A stretch of 32,856 bases of DNA from Bacteroidota bacterium. Its GTDB lineage: Bacteria; Bacteroidota; Bacteroidia; Chitinophagales; Chitinophagaceae. The notes beneath the pieces are model-generated. The model did no database searches and was not told the origin of the DNA. It worked only from the letters and a program-made list of their open reading frames with translations. This document shows positions 1-6,946 of this stretch, one piece after another; position 1 is the stretch's first letter, and the number at the start of each line of letters is the position of its first letter. The stretch spans positions 1 to 32,856 of the forward strand of contig JAEZDR010000038.1 in the NCBI GenBank assembly GCA_023433265.1. The letters are read 5' to 3'. The position numbers and the translations under genes are program-made.

Positions 1-250
1 CAAGCGGTTAGAAAGTAATCCACAAAACGAGTGTGAATAGCAAAAGAAAAAAAGAAGCAAAAAAAGAAAAACATAGTAGTAATAATAGTAATAATTAAAA
101 AAGTCAACCTTATTTAGGCAAGTACAAGCATTCACTATTCAACATTCACTATTCTCCACACCACCGTCCTCTATCTAGTTAATCACTGCGCGTCATCCTG
201 AGCGTAGCCTCGACGCAGGAGAGGCGAAGTCGAAGGATCTTTCTCTCTCT
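1..250. other. non-coding, AT- and purine-rich left edge
   Basis: No credible gene. Positions 40-105 are almost pure A/G followed by an AT-rich stretch. A 12-nt word cattcactattc occurs twice (129-140 and 143-154). Positions 191-240 hold the dispersed motif described separately. I see no promoter or RNA gene here. Confidence 0.6.
191..240 (+). repeat. dispersed intergenic motif (cgtcatcctgagcg ... gaaggatct)
   Basis: The segment begins cgtcatcctgagcg and ends gaagtcgaaggatct, with imperfect internal symmetry (tcgac near 210, gtcga near 229). I recall this kind of sequence as a common short interspersed intergenic motif in Bacteroidota and some other environmental bacteria. Only one copy is present here, so the repeat status is recall rather than something the window shows. 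Confidence 0.4.
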
Positions 251-298
251 AAAGCACACCTTCTCCATCACCCCCAAAAACAACCCGTTTTAGGGGGG

Positions 299-364
299 CA
301 AGTCAGAGGCAAGTCAGAGGCAAGTCCGAGGCTAGTCCGAGGCAAGAGTGAAGCAAGAGCGTCA
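299..364 (+). repeat. 11-nt tandem array, 6 units
   Basis: Six consecutive 11-nt units starting at 299: caagtcagagg twice, caagtccgagg, ctagtccgagg, caagagtgaag and caagagcgtca. The inverted partner at 28692-28746 has five units, so copy number has changed by one since the copies diverged. Confidence 0.85.
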
Positions 365-590
365 AAAGCCCTTCAAACAGCTAATCCTTGCAAGGCTGAG
401 AAACGAAGCCACCGTAATTGCGATGAGCCTGCGGAAGAATGAAGCAGGCGAAAGCTTGTCCGACCACCGGCGGAAAGCAATCTCTGTCCTCCGGAGGCCC
501 AAGTCTGTCCTGTCTAAAATCTATGTACTATGTACTACTCCTCATTTCCCCCTCCTTTTCACCCAAACATACACCCGCCCCAAAACCTAC

Positions 591-710
591 TTTCCCATTT
601 ATTCCGTTTTATTCCGTTTTATTCCGAATTATTCCGTTTTGTTCCCAATAATTCCGTTTTAGTCCAGTTTGTTCCGTTTTATTCCGTTTTGTTCCCGATT
701 TTTCCGTTTT
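591..710 (+). repeat. 10-nt tandem array with phased T-tracts, 12 units
   Basis: Twelve uninterrupted 10-nt units, consensus NTTCCGTTTT, with variants ending AATT, AATA and GATT. The T4 runs recur every 10 nt, close to one helical turn, which is the arrangement known to give intrinsically curved DNA. The partner array at 28331-28470 has 14 units on the opposite strand. Confidence 0.85.
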
Positions 711-722
711 CTGCACACATCT

Positions 723-1185
723 AGCTGATTATCAGGAGGATCCTGGAAAGACATTCTTGTGGTTGGTTTACAGCGGCGGATGATACAGCCGGCATCCCGA
801 CCGGAGCGCGCTCACGAATGGCCACATGCGCGCGTGAAGCGGAGGGATCTATCGACAGTACGATACCTGTGTGTAACGAAAAAGCAACTGGTGAACATTA
901 CTAGTCCGATTTATGATTTATACAAGAATGAAGAGGTAGAATGGTAGCAACAAGCTGAAAATACAAAACGTATAACGGAATGGCTTATACTAACTATAAT
1001 ACAAAATGTATAGTGCTAACGCATTCATTTTCAGGAGCTGTTACTCATGGGTAGTGCGTCTTTTAGCAGAAATTAGCGTGTTATGCGGCAGCTTACAGAC
1101 GACCCCACTCGTAATCGAACCTCTTCACGACACTCTTACCATACAAATCTTTAAGAAAAGATTTTTGTTTTATAAAATATATTTA
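723..1185. other. non-coding stretch; attC-like symmetric segment and AT hairpin
   Basis: No convincing gene. The 62-codon open frame at 759-947 has no recognisable family. At 1015-1086 the words gctaacgc and gcgtgttatgc face each other around about 53 nt, with a second pair (tgctaa 1014-1019, ttagca near 1063-1068). That is loosely like an integron attC or a Bacteroidota cassette-boundary motif, but the core sites fit the attC consensus poorly. At 1145-1164 an 8-bp A/T-rich stem (aaatcttt/aaagattt) is followed by T-rich sequence and could be a weak terminator. Base composition falls sharply after about 960. Confidence 0.4.
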
Positions 1186-1215
1186 TTGTTTATCAATAAA
1201 TTTTTATTACTTTTG
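1186..1215 (+). promoter_or_regulatory. Bacteroidota-type promoter for the 1238 operon
   Basis: A -7 element TACTTTTG (1208-1215, consensus TAnnTTTG) lies 19 nt downstream of a -33 TTG (1186-1188). The spacing is as expected for the Bacteroidota primary sigma factor and would place the transcription start about 15-18 nt before the ATG at 1238. Confidence 0.6.
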
Positions 1216-1237
1216 CAACGTTTAAATCTATGATAAG

Positions 1238-1774
1238 ATGTCAAAAACAAACAACTTCGTATTTTGGGGCTTATATTTTGTGGCTTGGCTCATTTTTGTG
1301 GGCTTGTCCATTGAAGCAGGAGGCTTAACAGTAAATTTCTTTTTCAGCATTTACGAACCTGAATTTGTTCAAAATCTTTATCAAAAGTTGGATTTAATTC
1401 AACTGTATAAAGACCGTAAACTAGCATTTTTTGGCATCTATAGCTTTATTCTAATCATTTCAATTTTAAAAGCTTGCTTGTTTTACATAGTCATCAGACT
1501 AATGCACAAAATGGATTTGTCAAAACCGTTCAACAACTTTGTTTCCAGACAAATTTCACAAATTAGCTATTATACTCTTTCTATAGGGCTGTTGAGTTAC
1601 ATCGCCAGACAGTTAACTAAAAATTTAATGCATCACGGTTTTGACACCGACAGCCTAAACCAATTTTGGGCAGACAGTCAAGCATTCATTTTGATGGGGG
1701 CTGTAATCTATATCATTGCGATTATTTTCAAAAAAGGAGTAGATATTCAAAACGAAAACGACTTAACCGTGTAG
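1238..1774 (+). CDS. DUF2975 domain membrane protein
   Basis: A 178-residue protein with four hydrophobic segments, near residues 9-28, 65-88, 108-125 and 146-165, as in DUF2975 proteins. These are small inner-membrane proteins of unknown biochemical role that are usually encoded next to a YozG-like Xre regulator. The same pairing is seen here: the regulator starts 2 nt after this stop codon. The ATG sits just downstream of a good -33/-7 promoter, which supports this start. The coding sequence is much more AT-rich than the chromosome to its right, suggesting acquisition. Family assignment rests on overall pattern and neighbour; no catalytic residues are expected. Confidence 0.8.
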   Translation: MSKTNNFVFWGLYFVAWLIFVGLSIEAGGLTVNFFFSIYEPEFVQNLYQKLDLIQLYKDRKLAFFGIYSFILIISILKACLFYIVIRLMHKMDLSKPFNNFVSRQISQISYYTLSIGLLSYIARQLTKNLMHHGFDTDSLNQFWADSQAFILMGAVIYIIAIIFKKGVDIQNENDLTV

Positions 1775-1776
1775 CC

Positions 1777-1998
1777 ATGCCAATCATTGTAAACTTAGAC
1801 GTAATGATGGCTAAGCGAAAAATGTCGCTTAATGAGCTATCTGAAAAAGTAGGGCTGACCCTTTCAAATCTTTCCATTTTAAAAACTGGAAAAGCAAAAG
1901 CCATTCGCTTTAGCACTTTAGAAGCTATTTGTAAGTCTTTGGACTGTCAGCCTGCTGATATTTTGGAATATGTAAAAGAGCAAAAGGAAAACCAATAA
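1777..1998 (+). CDS. YozG-like Xre/HTH transcriptional regulator
   Basis: A 73-residue protein consisting almost entirely of one Cro/C1-type helix-turn-helix domain. The run SLNELSEKVGLTLSNLSILK is the two-helix DNA-binding unit, followed by AIRFSTLEAICKSLDC and the usual ending QPADILEY. It is of the short YozG type that accompanies DUF2975 proteins. The ATG at 1777 lies 2 nt after the stop of the membrane protein gene, so the two are very probably co-transcribed and translationally coupled. A longer frame opening at 1666 lies inside the upstream gene and was not used. It probably controls its own operon; no operator could be identified by eye. Confidence 0.85.
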   Translation: MPIIVNLDVMMAKRKMSLNELSEKVGLTLSNLSILKTGKAKAIRFSTLEAICKSLDCQPADILEYVKEQKENQ

Positions 1999-2016
1999 CA
2001 ATTAAAAAGTAAAATA

Positions 2017-2505
2017 ATGAAAAATAAACTGACACATTTTGCCATTCACATTGATGACATTGAACGTGCAAAAAAATTCTATGACGGAGTTTTTGAATGG
2101 GGTTTCAACTCATACGGACACGACCGGTACAGAAAGGTCGGTGTAGACCAACATGGAAGGAAAGAAGGGTCGGTGATGGCTATGGACTTCAGCCTGAATG
2201 ATATGCACTTCCTTGCGCTCAATGGCGGCCCTATGTTTAAATTTACCGAAGCCACCTCCATCATGGTGAACTGCGACACGCAGGAAGAGATAGACTATTA
2301 CTGGAGCAAACTAACGGACCAGGGAGAGGAAGGCCCTTGTGGATGGTTGAAAGACAAGTATGGAGTATCCTGGCAGGTAGCACCAAAAATACTAGCCGAA
2401 TACCTGGTGAGTGCAGACAAACATAAAGTGGAGCGGGTAACGAACGCCTTTATGGCGATGAAGAAGTTCAGCATTGCAAAACTGAAAGAGGCTTATGACG
2501 GGTGA
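2017..2505 (+). CDS. VOC-fold protein, apparent chimera of two subfamilies
   Basis: A 162-residue protein of the vicinal oxygen chelate (glyoxalase/bleomycin resistance/PhnB) fold. Residues 1-36 (LTHFAIHIDDIERAKKFYDG region) read like the start of a glyoxalase-type VOC protein. Residues from about 37 on (GSVMAMDFSLND, ALNGGPMFKFTEA, QEEIDYYWSKLT, GWLKDKYGVSWQVAP) read like the PhnB / '3-demethylubiquinone-9 3-methyltransferase' family (PF06983), including its C-terminal helix. Hand-counted GC is 36% for 2017-2124 and 52% for the next 110 nt, so composition changes at the same point. The fold register is kept and total length suits PF06983, so the product may fold. The gene starts 18 nt after the regulator and probably shares its promoter. 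Substrate unknown. Confidence 0.75.
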   Translation: MKNKLTHFAIHIDDIERAKKFYDGVFEWGFNSYGHDRYRKVGVDQHGRKEGSVMAMDFSLNDMHFLALNGGPMFKFTEATSIMVNCDTQEEIDYYWSKLTDQGEEGPCGWLKDKYGVSWQVAPKILAEYLVSADKHKVERVTNAFMAMKKFSIAKLKEAYDG

Positions 2506-2512
2506 TTAGGAT

Positions 2513-2540
2513 AAACAGGGGCGCATCCTATTCCCTGTTT
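2513..2540 (-). terminator. possible pyrB terminator overlapping its stop codon
   Basis: An 8-bp perfect stem aaacaggg (2513-2520) / ccctgttt (2533-2540) with a 12-nt loop spans the pyrB stop codon (2528-2530). Read on the minus strand it is followed by TTTATCC, only a weak T-tract. It lies between two convergent genes. Confidence 0.35.
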
Positions 2541-3451
2541 GAAAGCAGGTACAGCACCGCCATCCGCACAGCCACACCATTTTCTACCTGGTTTAGGATG
2601 ATGGAATGTTCACCATCCGCAACATCACTGTCAAGTTCCACTCCCCTATTGATAGGCCCTGGGTGCATGATGACGATTTTCTTACCCAGGCTTTCAAGCA
2701 GCTTTTTGCTGATACCGAAAGATTGATTGTACTCTCTCAGCGATGAAAAGAGTGGCTGATTCTGGCGTTCCAACTGTATGCGTAATACGTTGGCTACGTC
2801 ACACCATTCAAGTGCTTTTTTTACGTCATACTCCACCTGTACATCAAAGGCTTCCTGGATGTAGGGAGGAATAAGGGTGGCAGGACCCGACACCATGATG
2901 TTTGCTCCCATCTTCTTAAGAAGGTAAATATTACTCAGAGCGACGCGGCTATGCATTATATCGCCAATGATGGCAACATTCAATCCTTCTAAACTCCCCA
3001 GTTTTTCAATCATGGAAAACGCATCAAGCAAAGCTTGTGTTGGGTGTTCGTTAATGCCATCACCCGCATTAATGATAGCCGCCTTAATATGTTTTGCCAA
3101 AAAATGAGGAGCACCTGAAGCACTGTGGCGCATCACTACCATGTCTACCTTCATGCTCAGGATGTTGTTCACGGTATCCAGGAGCGTTTCTCCTTTGGTG
3201 ACTGAACTGCTGCTCGTAGTAAAGTTGATCGTATCAGCCGACAGGCGTTTCTCTGCGAGCTCGAAAGAGATTCTTGTTCGTGTAGAATTCTCGTAAAACA
3301 GGTTTACGATCGTTACATCCCTTAACGAAGGAACTTTCTTCACCGGCCGTTGCAAAACGTCTTTGAATTGGCTGGCTGTAGATAAAATAAGGGAGATATC
3401 TTCTTTTGTGAGGTCTTTAATGCCGAGAAGGTGCCGGGTGCTTAGCTTCAT
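2528..3451 (-). CDS. pyrB: aspartate carbamoyltransferase catalytic subunit
   Basis: This cytoplasmic enzyme condenses carbamoyl phosphate with aspartate to give N-carbamoyl-aspartate, the committed step of pyrimidine synthesis. The 307-residue length is normal for the catalytic chain. The carbamoyl-phosphate site STRTR is at residues 56-60, HPTQ at 136-139, and HPGP at 263-266 is followed by the usual NRGVELDSDVADG ending. No regulatory chain (PyrI) lies beside it, so it may work as a catalytic trimer, but pyrI could be elsewhere. The gene is convergent with the VOC gene, 22 nt apart. A perfect -7 element lies only 7 nt before the ATG, so the mRNA leader may be very short. Confidence 0.97.
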   Translation of the reverse strand: MKLSTRHLLGIKDLTKEDISLILSTASQFKDVLQRPVKKVPSLRDVTIVNLFYENSTRTRISFELAEKRLSADTINFTTSSSSVTKGETLLDTVNNILSMKVDMVVMRHSASGAPHFLAKHIKAAIINAGDGINEHPTQALLDAFSMIEKLGSLEGLNVAIIGDIMHSRVALSNIYLLKKMGANIMVSGPATLIPPYIQEAFDVQVEYDVKKALEWCDVANVLRIQLERQNQPLFSSLREYNQSFGISKKLLESLGKKIVIMHPGPINRGVELDSDVADGEHSIILNQVENGVAVRMAVLYLLSNRE

Positions 3452-3458
3452 TAAAGAG

Positions 3459-3466
3459 CAAAGATA
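3459..3466 (-). promoter_or_regulatory. -7 element of pyrB promoter
   Basis: On the minus strand this reads TATCTTTG, a perfect TAnnTTTG. It ends 7 nt before the pyrB ATG. I could not find a TTG at the expected -33 position. Confidence 0.45.
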
Positions 3467-3602
3467 AAGTGTTTATAGATGCAGGTACGTCTACGGTAGA
3501 TTGCAGGTAGCAAAGAGTGGAAAAAATGTGCAGCGAAGGGTTTCTGGTGGCGGAAAACCAAACAAGAGATTAACTTTACCATTAACCAACTAAAAGCCGC
3601 AT

Positions 3603-4034
3603 ATGCACCCAATTGGAAGAAACATCTTAGCAGTAGTAACCGGATTTGCCGTAGGAAGTATTGTAAACTCAATGTTAGTAAAGCTGGGAACAAACGTAAT
3701 ACCCTTACCCGAAGGTGCAGACATTTCCACTCCCGAAGGCTTGAAAGCAGCGCTACCCTTGTTTGAGGGCAAGCACTTCATCTTTCCTCTCCTTGCGCAT
3801 GCCCTTGGCACTTTTGCCGGAGCCTGGCTGGCTGCATGGATAGCTGCCAACAATAAGATGAAATTCGCCATTGCCATTGGCGTTTTGTTCCTGTTGGGCG
3901 GTATAGCGATGGCTTTCATGGTTCCTTCACCTACCTGGTTTACCGCATTGGATCTTATAGTATCCTACCTGCCCATGGCCTATTTGGGAGGCAAACTAGC
4001 CACAAGAAACAGCGATGCCCGCAGGTACGCTTAG
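3603..4034 (+). CDS. small inner-membrane protein, unknown function
   Basis: A 143-residue hydrophobic protein with about four membrane segments: near residues 7-27 (Gly-rich AVVTGFAVGSIVNSML), 60-81, 86-107 and 110-128. The loop between the first two segments contains a short acidic stretch and LFEGKH. I recognise no named family; similar small proteins are common in Chitinophagaceae. It is divergent from pyrB with 151 nt between the starts, and a TAACTTTA box (3571-3578) could be its -7 element. It runs convergent with the large peptidase gene, which ends 13 nt away. Confidence 0.7.
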   Translation: MHPIGRNILAVVTGFAVGSIVNSMLVKLGTNVIPLPEGADISTPEGLKAALPLFEGKHFIFPLLAHALGTFAGAWLAAWIAANNKMKFAIAIGVLFLLGGIAMAFMVPSPTWFTALDLIVSYLPMAYLGGKLATRNSDARRYA

Positions 4035-4047
4035 ATAGCCAAAACTT

Positions 4048-6864
4048 CTATAGAAACGTGAGCGGCAGCATAAATTCTATGCGATCTGGCTGTGTTGCGC
4101 CGGCAATTTCGTAGTCGAGCAAACGGCTATACCTGATGCCGAAGCTAAGCTCAAATTCGTTCCACAGCCGGGTATCGAACCAAAGCTCCCCTCCCACGCT
4201 TTTGAAATTAAAGTTGAGCGAGTTATCGAAGTTTGTCGCTACTGCATGGTCATAGAACAATTGGGTTCTCACTCTCCTGAAATAAACAAGATTAGCGAAG
4301 CCCCAGTCGGGGTAAACAATCGGAGCGTGATAACCCGCACTTCCTCTGTACATAAGGGGCAGCAGCCGGGTATAAGGTACCACACTGTAGCCTCTTGCAA
4401 AAGGCAGTGCATTGCTGAATACCGGGTTGTAGTTTGTGTTTATCTGCTGAAACGCACCTGAGAAGGTAATATTATGCGTCCGGAAAAAAGAAGGCACATT
4501 CACCGAAGCTATTCCTATCAACTGTGTGGCACTCCCGGGTAAGTTTACCACATTGCGGTACCGTAAGGAGGTGTTAAGCGCCCAGCGTGGAAGGATGTGC
4601 TGTACTGCTTGCTGGCCCTGGATGCGGTAGGATATAAAAGAATTCAGGTAGTTGATATCACGAACAGTAACATTCTTCATACTTACACTACCCACCTTTT
4701 CATAATTGAAGGTGCTGCCCACCTGTAAAGCAGATTGATGCCTGCCCGCAGACAATATAAACGGAATAATAAGGCCGGCATTTGCATTAAAGACGTCCCA
4801 GTTAACAACCTGGCCGGTGTTCAACCTGCCAGCCCTGTTCATAGTATAAGATAATCCTGTGGTGATGTATGGGTACCAAAAGCCTATCAGTTTATTGATA
4901 CCTATTTTGTGGCTGCCTTCGTTCTCATTGTAGGTATATTGAAGTTCGGTCTGTACCGTATTAAGTAAGTTTTGCCCGTATATGGTGAAGTTAAACTCGG
5001 GTTGTTCGTAATAAGGCCGCCAGCTATGAAAACCCATGAAGCCGCCCAGTTCATTGTATTTACGGGAAGGCAGTTCGAGCGGACGTACACCATCAATGCT
5101 TGAACCTTCAAACTTGCCCAGCAATTCGGGCACGTATGGATTCTGGAGGGTAAACATACCAGGGTAAGCGTTTTCCTGCAGTGGTTTAAAGCTGAGTGGC
5201 TGGCTGGCAGCGAGAAAACCATCAGCCGTACGTTTAGTATATACCAGTCTTCCATTCCGCGCCATTGGCTGATAATTACCGATAGTAGTACCGGTTAACT
5301 GGTAAACCTGTTTGTCCTTTACTGACACTGCAAAAATATTATCTGCATTATCCTTTGAAGCGTTAAACACAATAGTGTCGCCCATCACAAAGGGGTTGGA
5401 TACAACCGTATGACTCACCGGTGTTATGAAACTGTGGCTACCATCTGCGATGTTGATAATGGCGATAGCCATTTTACCTGTAGTGTCACGGACAGCGGAT
5501 ACGATGAGGGAATCTTTATAAAACCTCGGATAGGTATAAAACAATTTAGATGGGTTTGGAATTTCTGCTTTTACTTCTGCTGTCGATGCATCCAGTAAGT
5601 GTAACCTCACGCGTTGATCGCGCGGGACACTTACTGCAACTATCGTTTTCCCATCATTCGAAAATGAAGGTGAGAAATACCTGCCTTTTGTTGTTAGCTG
5701 TATTCTGCTACCGGTATAAGCATCCATGATCCTGATGTCGCTATAGGTATGGTAGGTCCAGCGTTTGTCGGGTCTGAATGCTGCATAAAGGATGCGCCCC
5801 TTCTTGTAGTCGAAGTATTCGTCACTCATTACGTCTGCCAGGGCTATCCTTTTTTGCTTATCGCCTTTTATCCGGTAAAAAGCAGGAACGCGTTTAGATT
5901 GACGCACATATACCACAACGGAACTATCCTCATCAAGGTAAGGTGAATAATAATCGGTCACATTGTTCTTTTCAGCATTTGCCAGCAGTGTTTCATTGGC
6001 TTCAAGTAAAGGCTGCAGTACGGAAGCCTGTTTAAAATATTCAAAAGCCGCTTTTTGAAAGTCCCTGTATGTTTGTCCTGAATGTCTTTCCACGGCTTTC
6101 GAAAAGGGATAAAACAAGCCTTTGAAACGTACGGCATCGCCTGTTACCTTCTTCCAAAAATCCATACCATGTTTTTGCAAGCCATAAGCTACCATATTAT
6201 ACCCGAAATGGTAATCAGAAGGGATAAAGTGTTTGAGAGAACCATTCCTAAGCTTCATGAAGCTGTATTGCTTGTTAGCCGCCCATATTGACTTGTATTG
6301 GTTGAAGAAATAAGGTATCCGTCCTCTGCCATTATTCGTAAGGGCGGTTTCATAAAATGTAGCCTCCCCTTCCCAAAACCAACCGGGAACAGCAGCATTT
6401 GCAATCAATAATTGGCCCTGTTGTCCCAGCACTGCCGAAGCAACCTTTGCAAGACCTTTGTTGAAATTATCGAACTGCATTACGTGCCTATACTCGTGCA
6501 CCGCCAGCGTTTTGTGCCAGGGTGTTATTCCAAGGCTAAAGTTGTTTTGAAGTGGCGTGAGGAAAAACTCGCTACGCCGGGGAGCAAGCTGAACAAATGC
6601 ATTGCTGTAAGTGGGTGCATCCTGCAATACAATACTGATAGGCTTGAGCGAATGTCCGATAGTATGGGCTGTGGTCCTTGCCTCGTGGTGCGAAATAGCG
6701 GCTATTTGCGCCGCAATTGAGTCCAGCCCCATTGGATAAACAATCCTAACGGTATCGGTCTCAATAATCCGCCATTTGTACCAGGGTGGGTTGCCACCAA
6801 ACTGCTGACCAGAAGACGTTAAGGCTACAAATGCCAGGACCAGGACAAGAAAACATCGTTTCAT
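4048..6864 (-). CDS. exported gluzincin-like peptidase / beta-propeller / outer-membrane barrel protein
   Basis: A 938-residue protein with signal peptide (residues 1-20, ending SSGQ). Residues 25-290 resemble peptidase MA-like gluzincins: HEYRH at 123-127 is a zinc HExxH motif, and GWFWEGEA (162-168) offers the third ligand glutamate at the place expected in W-x-EG-A sequences. Residues about 310-590 contain TolB/WD40-like repeats (e.g. YFSPSFSNDGKTIVAVSV). The C-terminal 300 residues look like alternating aromatic beta-strands of an outer-membrane barrel and end IEFMLPLTFL, a typical barrel C-terminus. Inference: a cell-surface or periplasm-facing protease anchored in the outer membrane. 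It stands alone, divergent from the GNAT gene. A TAAATTTA box at 6887-6894 could be its -7 element. Confidence 0.8.
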   Translation of the reverse strand: MKRCFLVLVLAFVALTSSGQQFGGNPPWYKWRIIETDTVRIVYPMGLDSIAAQIAAISHHEARTTAHTIGHSLKPISIVLQDAPTYSNAFVQLAPRRSEFFLTPLQNNFSLGITPWHKTLAVHEYRHVMQFDNFNKGLAKVASAVLGQQGQLLIANAAVPGWFWEGEATFYETALTNNGRGRIPYFFNQYKSIWAANKQYSFMKLRNGSLKHFIPSDYHFGYNMVAYGLQKHGMDFWKKVTGDAVRFKGLFYPFSKAVERHSGQTYRDFQKAAFEYFKQASVLQPLLEANETLLANAEKNNVTDYYSPYLDEDSSVVVYVRQSKRVPAFYRIKGDKQKRIALADVMSDEYFDYKKGRILYAAFRPDKRWTYHTYSDIRIMDAYTGSRIQLTTKGRYFSPSFSNDGKTIVAVSVPRDQRVRLHLLDASTAEVKAEIPNPSKLFYTYPRFYKDSLIVSAVRDTTGKMAIAIINIADGSHSFITPVSHTVVSNPFVMGDTIVFNASKDNADNIFAVSVKDKQVYQLTGTTIGNYQPMARNGRLVYTKRTADGFLAASQPLSFKPLQENAYPGMFTLQNPYVPELLGKFEGSSIDGVRPLELPSRKYNELGGFMGFHSWRPYYEQPEFNFTIYGQNLLNTVQTELQYTYNENEGSHKIGINKLIGFWYPYITTGLSYTMNRAGRLNTGQVVNWDVFNANAGLIIPFILSAGRHQSALQVGSTFNYEKVGSVSMKNVTVRDINYLNSFISYRIQGQQAVQHILPRWALNTSLRYRNVVNLPGSATQLIGIASVNVPSFFRTHNITFSGAFQQINTNYNPVFSNALPFARGYSVVPYTRLLPLMYRGSAGYHAPIVYPDWGFANLVYFRRVRTQLFYDHAVATNFDNSLNFNFKSVGGELWFDTRLWNEFELSFGIRYSRLLDYEIAGATQPDRIEFMLPLTFL

Positions 6865-6910
6865 AAGGACCGTGTGCTTTGGAGTGTAAATTTAAAAGGG
6901 CTAAGCGTAC

Positions 6911-6938
6911 TTGCCTGTATTTCATTCATCTATCTTTA
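6911..6938 (+). promoter_or_regulatory. promoter of the GNAT gene
   Basis: TTG at 6911-6913 and TATCTTTA at 6931-6938 are 17 nt apart, fitting the -33/-7 pattern except for A in place of the last G. Its position argues against a translation start at the in-frame TTG 6911 and for the ATG at 6947. Confidence 0.45.
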
Positions 6939-6946
6939 TACCAATT

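Larger units (their letters stand above)
251..722 (+). repeat. long non-coding repeat element, left copy
   Basis: This 472-nt segment matches the reverse complement of 28313-28794 over its whole length, with scattered substitutions and small indels. One block, 418-486, is identical over 69 nt to the complement of 28569-28637. Order within the element: a conserved end (aaagcacaccttctccatc), a C-run/G-run stretch, an 11-nt tandem array (299-364), a unique core (365-590), a 10-nt tandem array (591-710), and the end ctgcacacatct. There is no coding potential: the open frames in it come from a stop-free repeat and are open in all three frames. No terminal inverted repeats or target duplication are visible. 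Confidence 0.85.

Noticed and set aside
591..710. CRISPR-like array
   Set aside because: Units are contiguous 10-nt repeats without spacers, and no cas genes are present.
348..724. Three overlapping open frames (Phe/Pro/Ile/Ser-rich) in the left repeat, mirrored at 28223-28616
   Set aside because: A stop-free tandem repeat with a 10-nt period stays open in several frames; the predicted peptides are repeat artefacts and are not conserved in register between the two copies.
759..947. 62-codon open frame upstream of the DUF2975 gene
   Set aside because: No recognisable family, no promoter or ribosome-binding signal, and composition like non-coding sequence; it could be a remnant but I cannot support it.
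1145..1170. Terminator for an upstream gene
   Set aside because: The stem is entirely A/T-rich apart from one pair and there is no upstream plus-strand gene to terminate; noted only as a weak hairpin.
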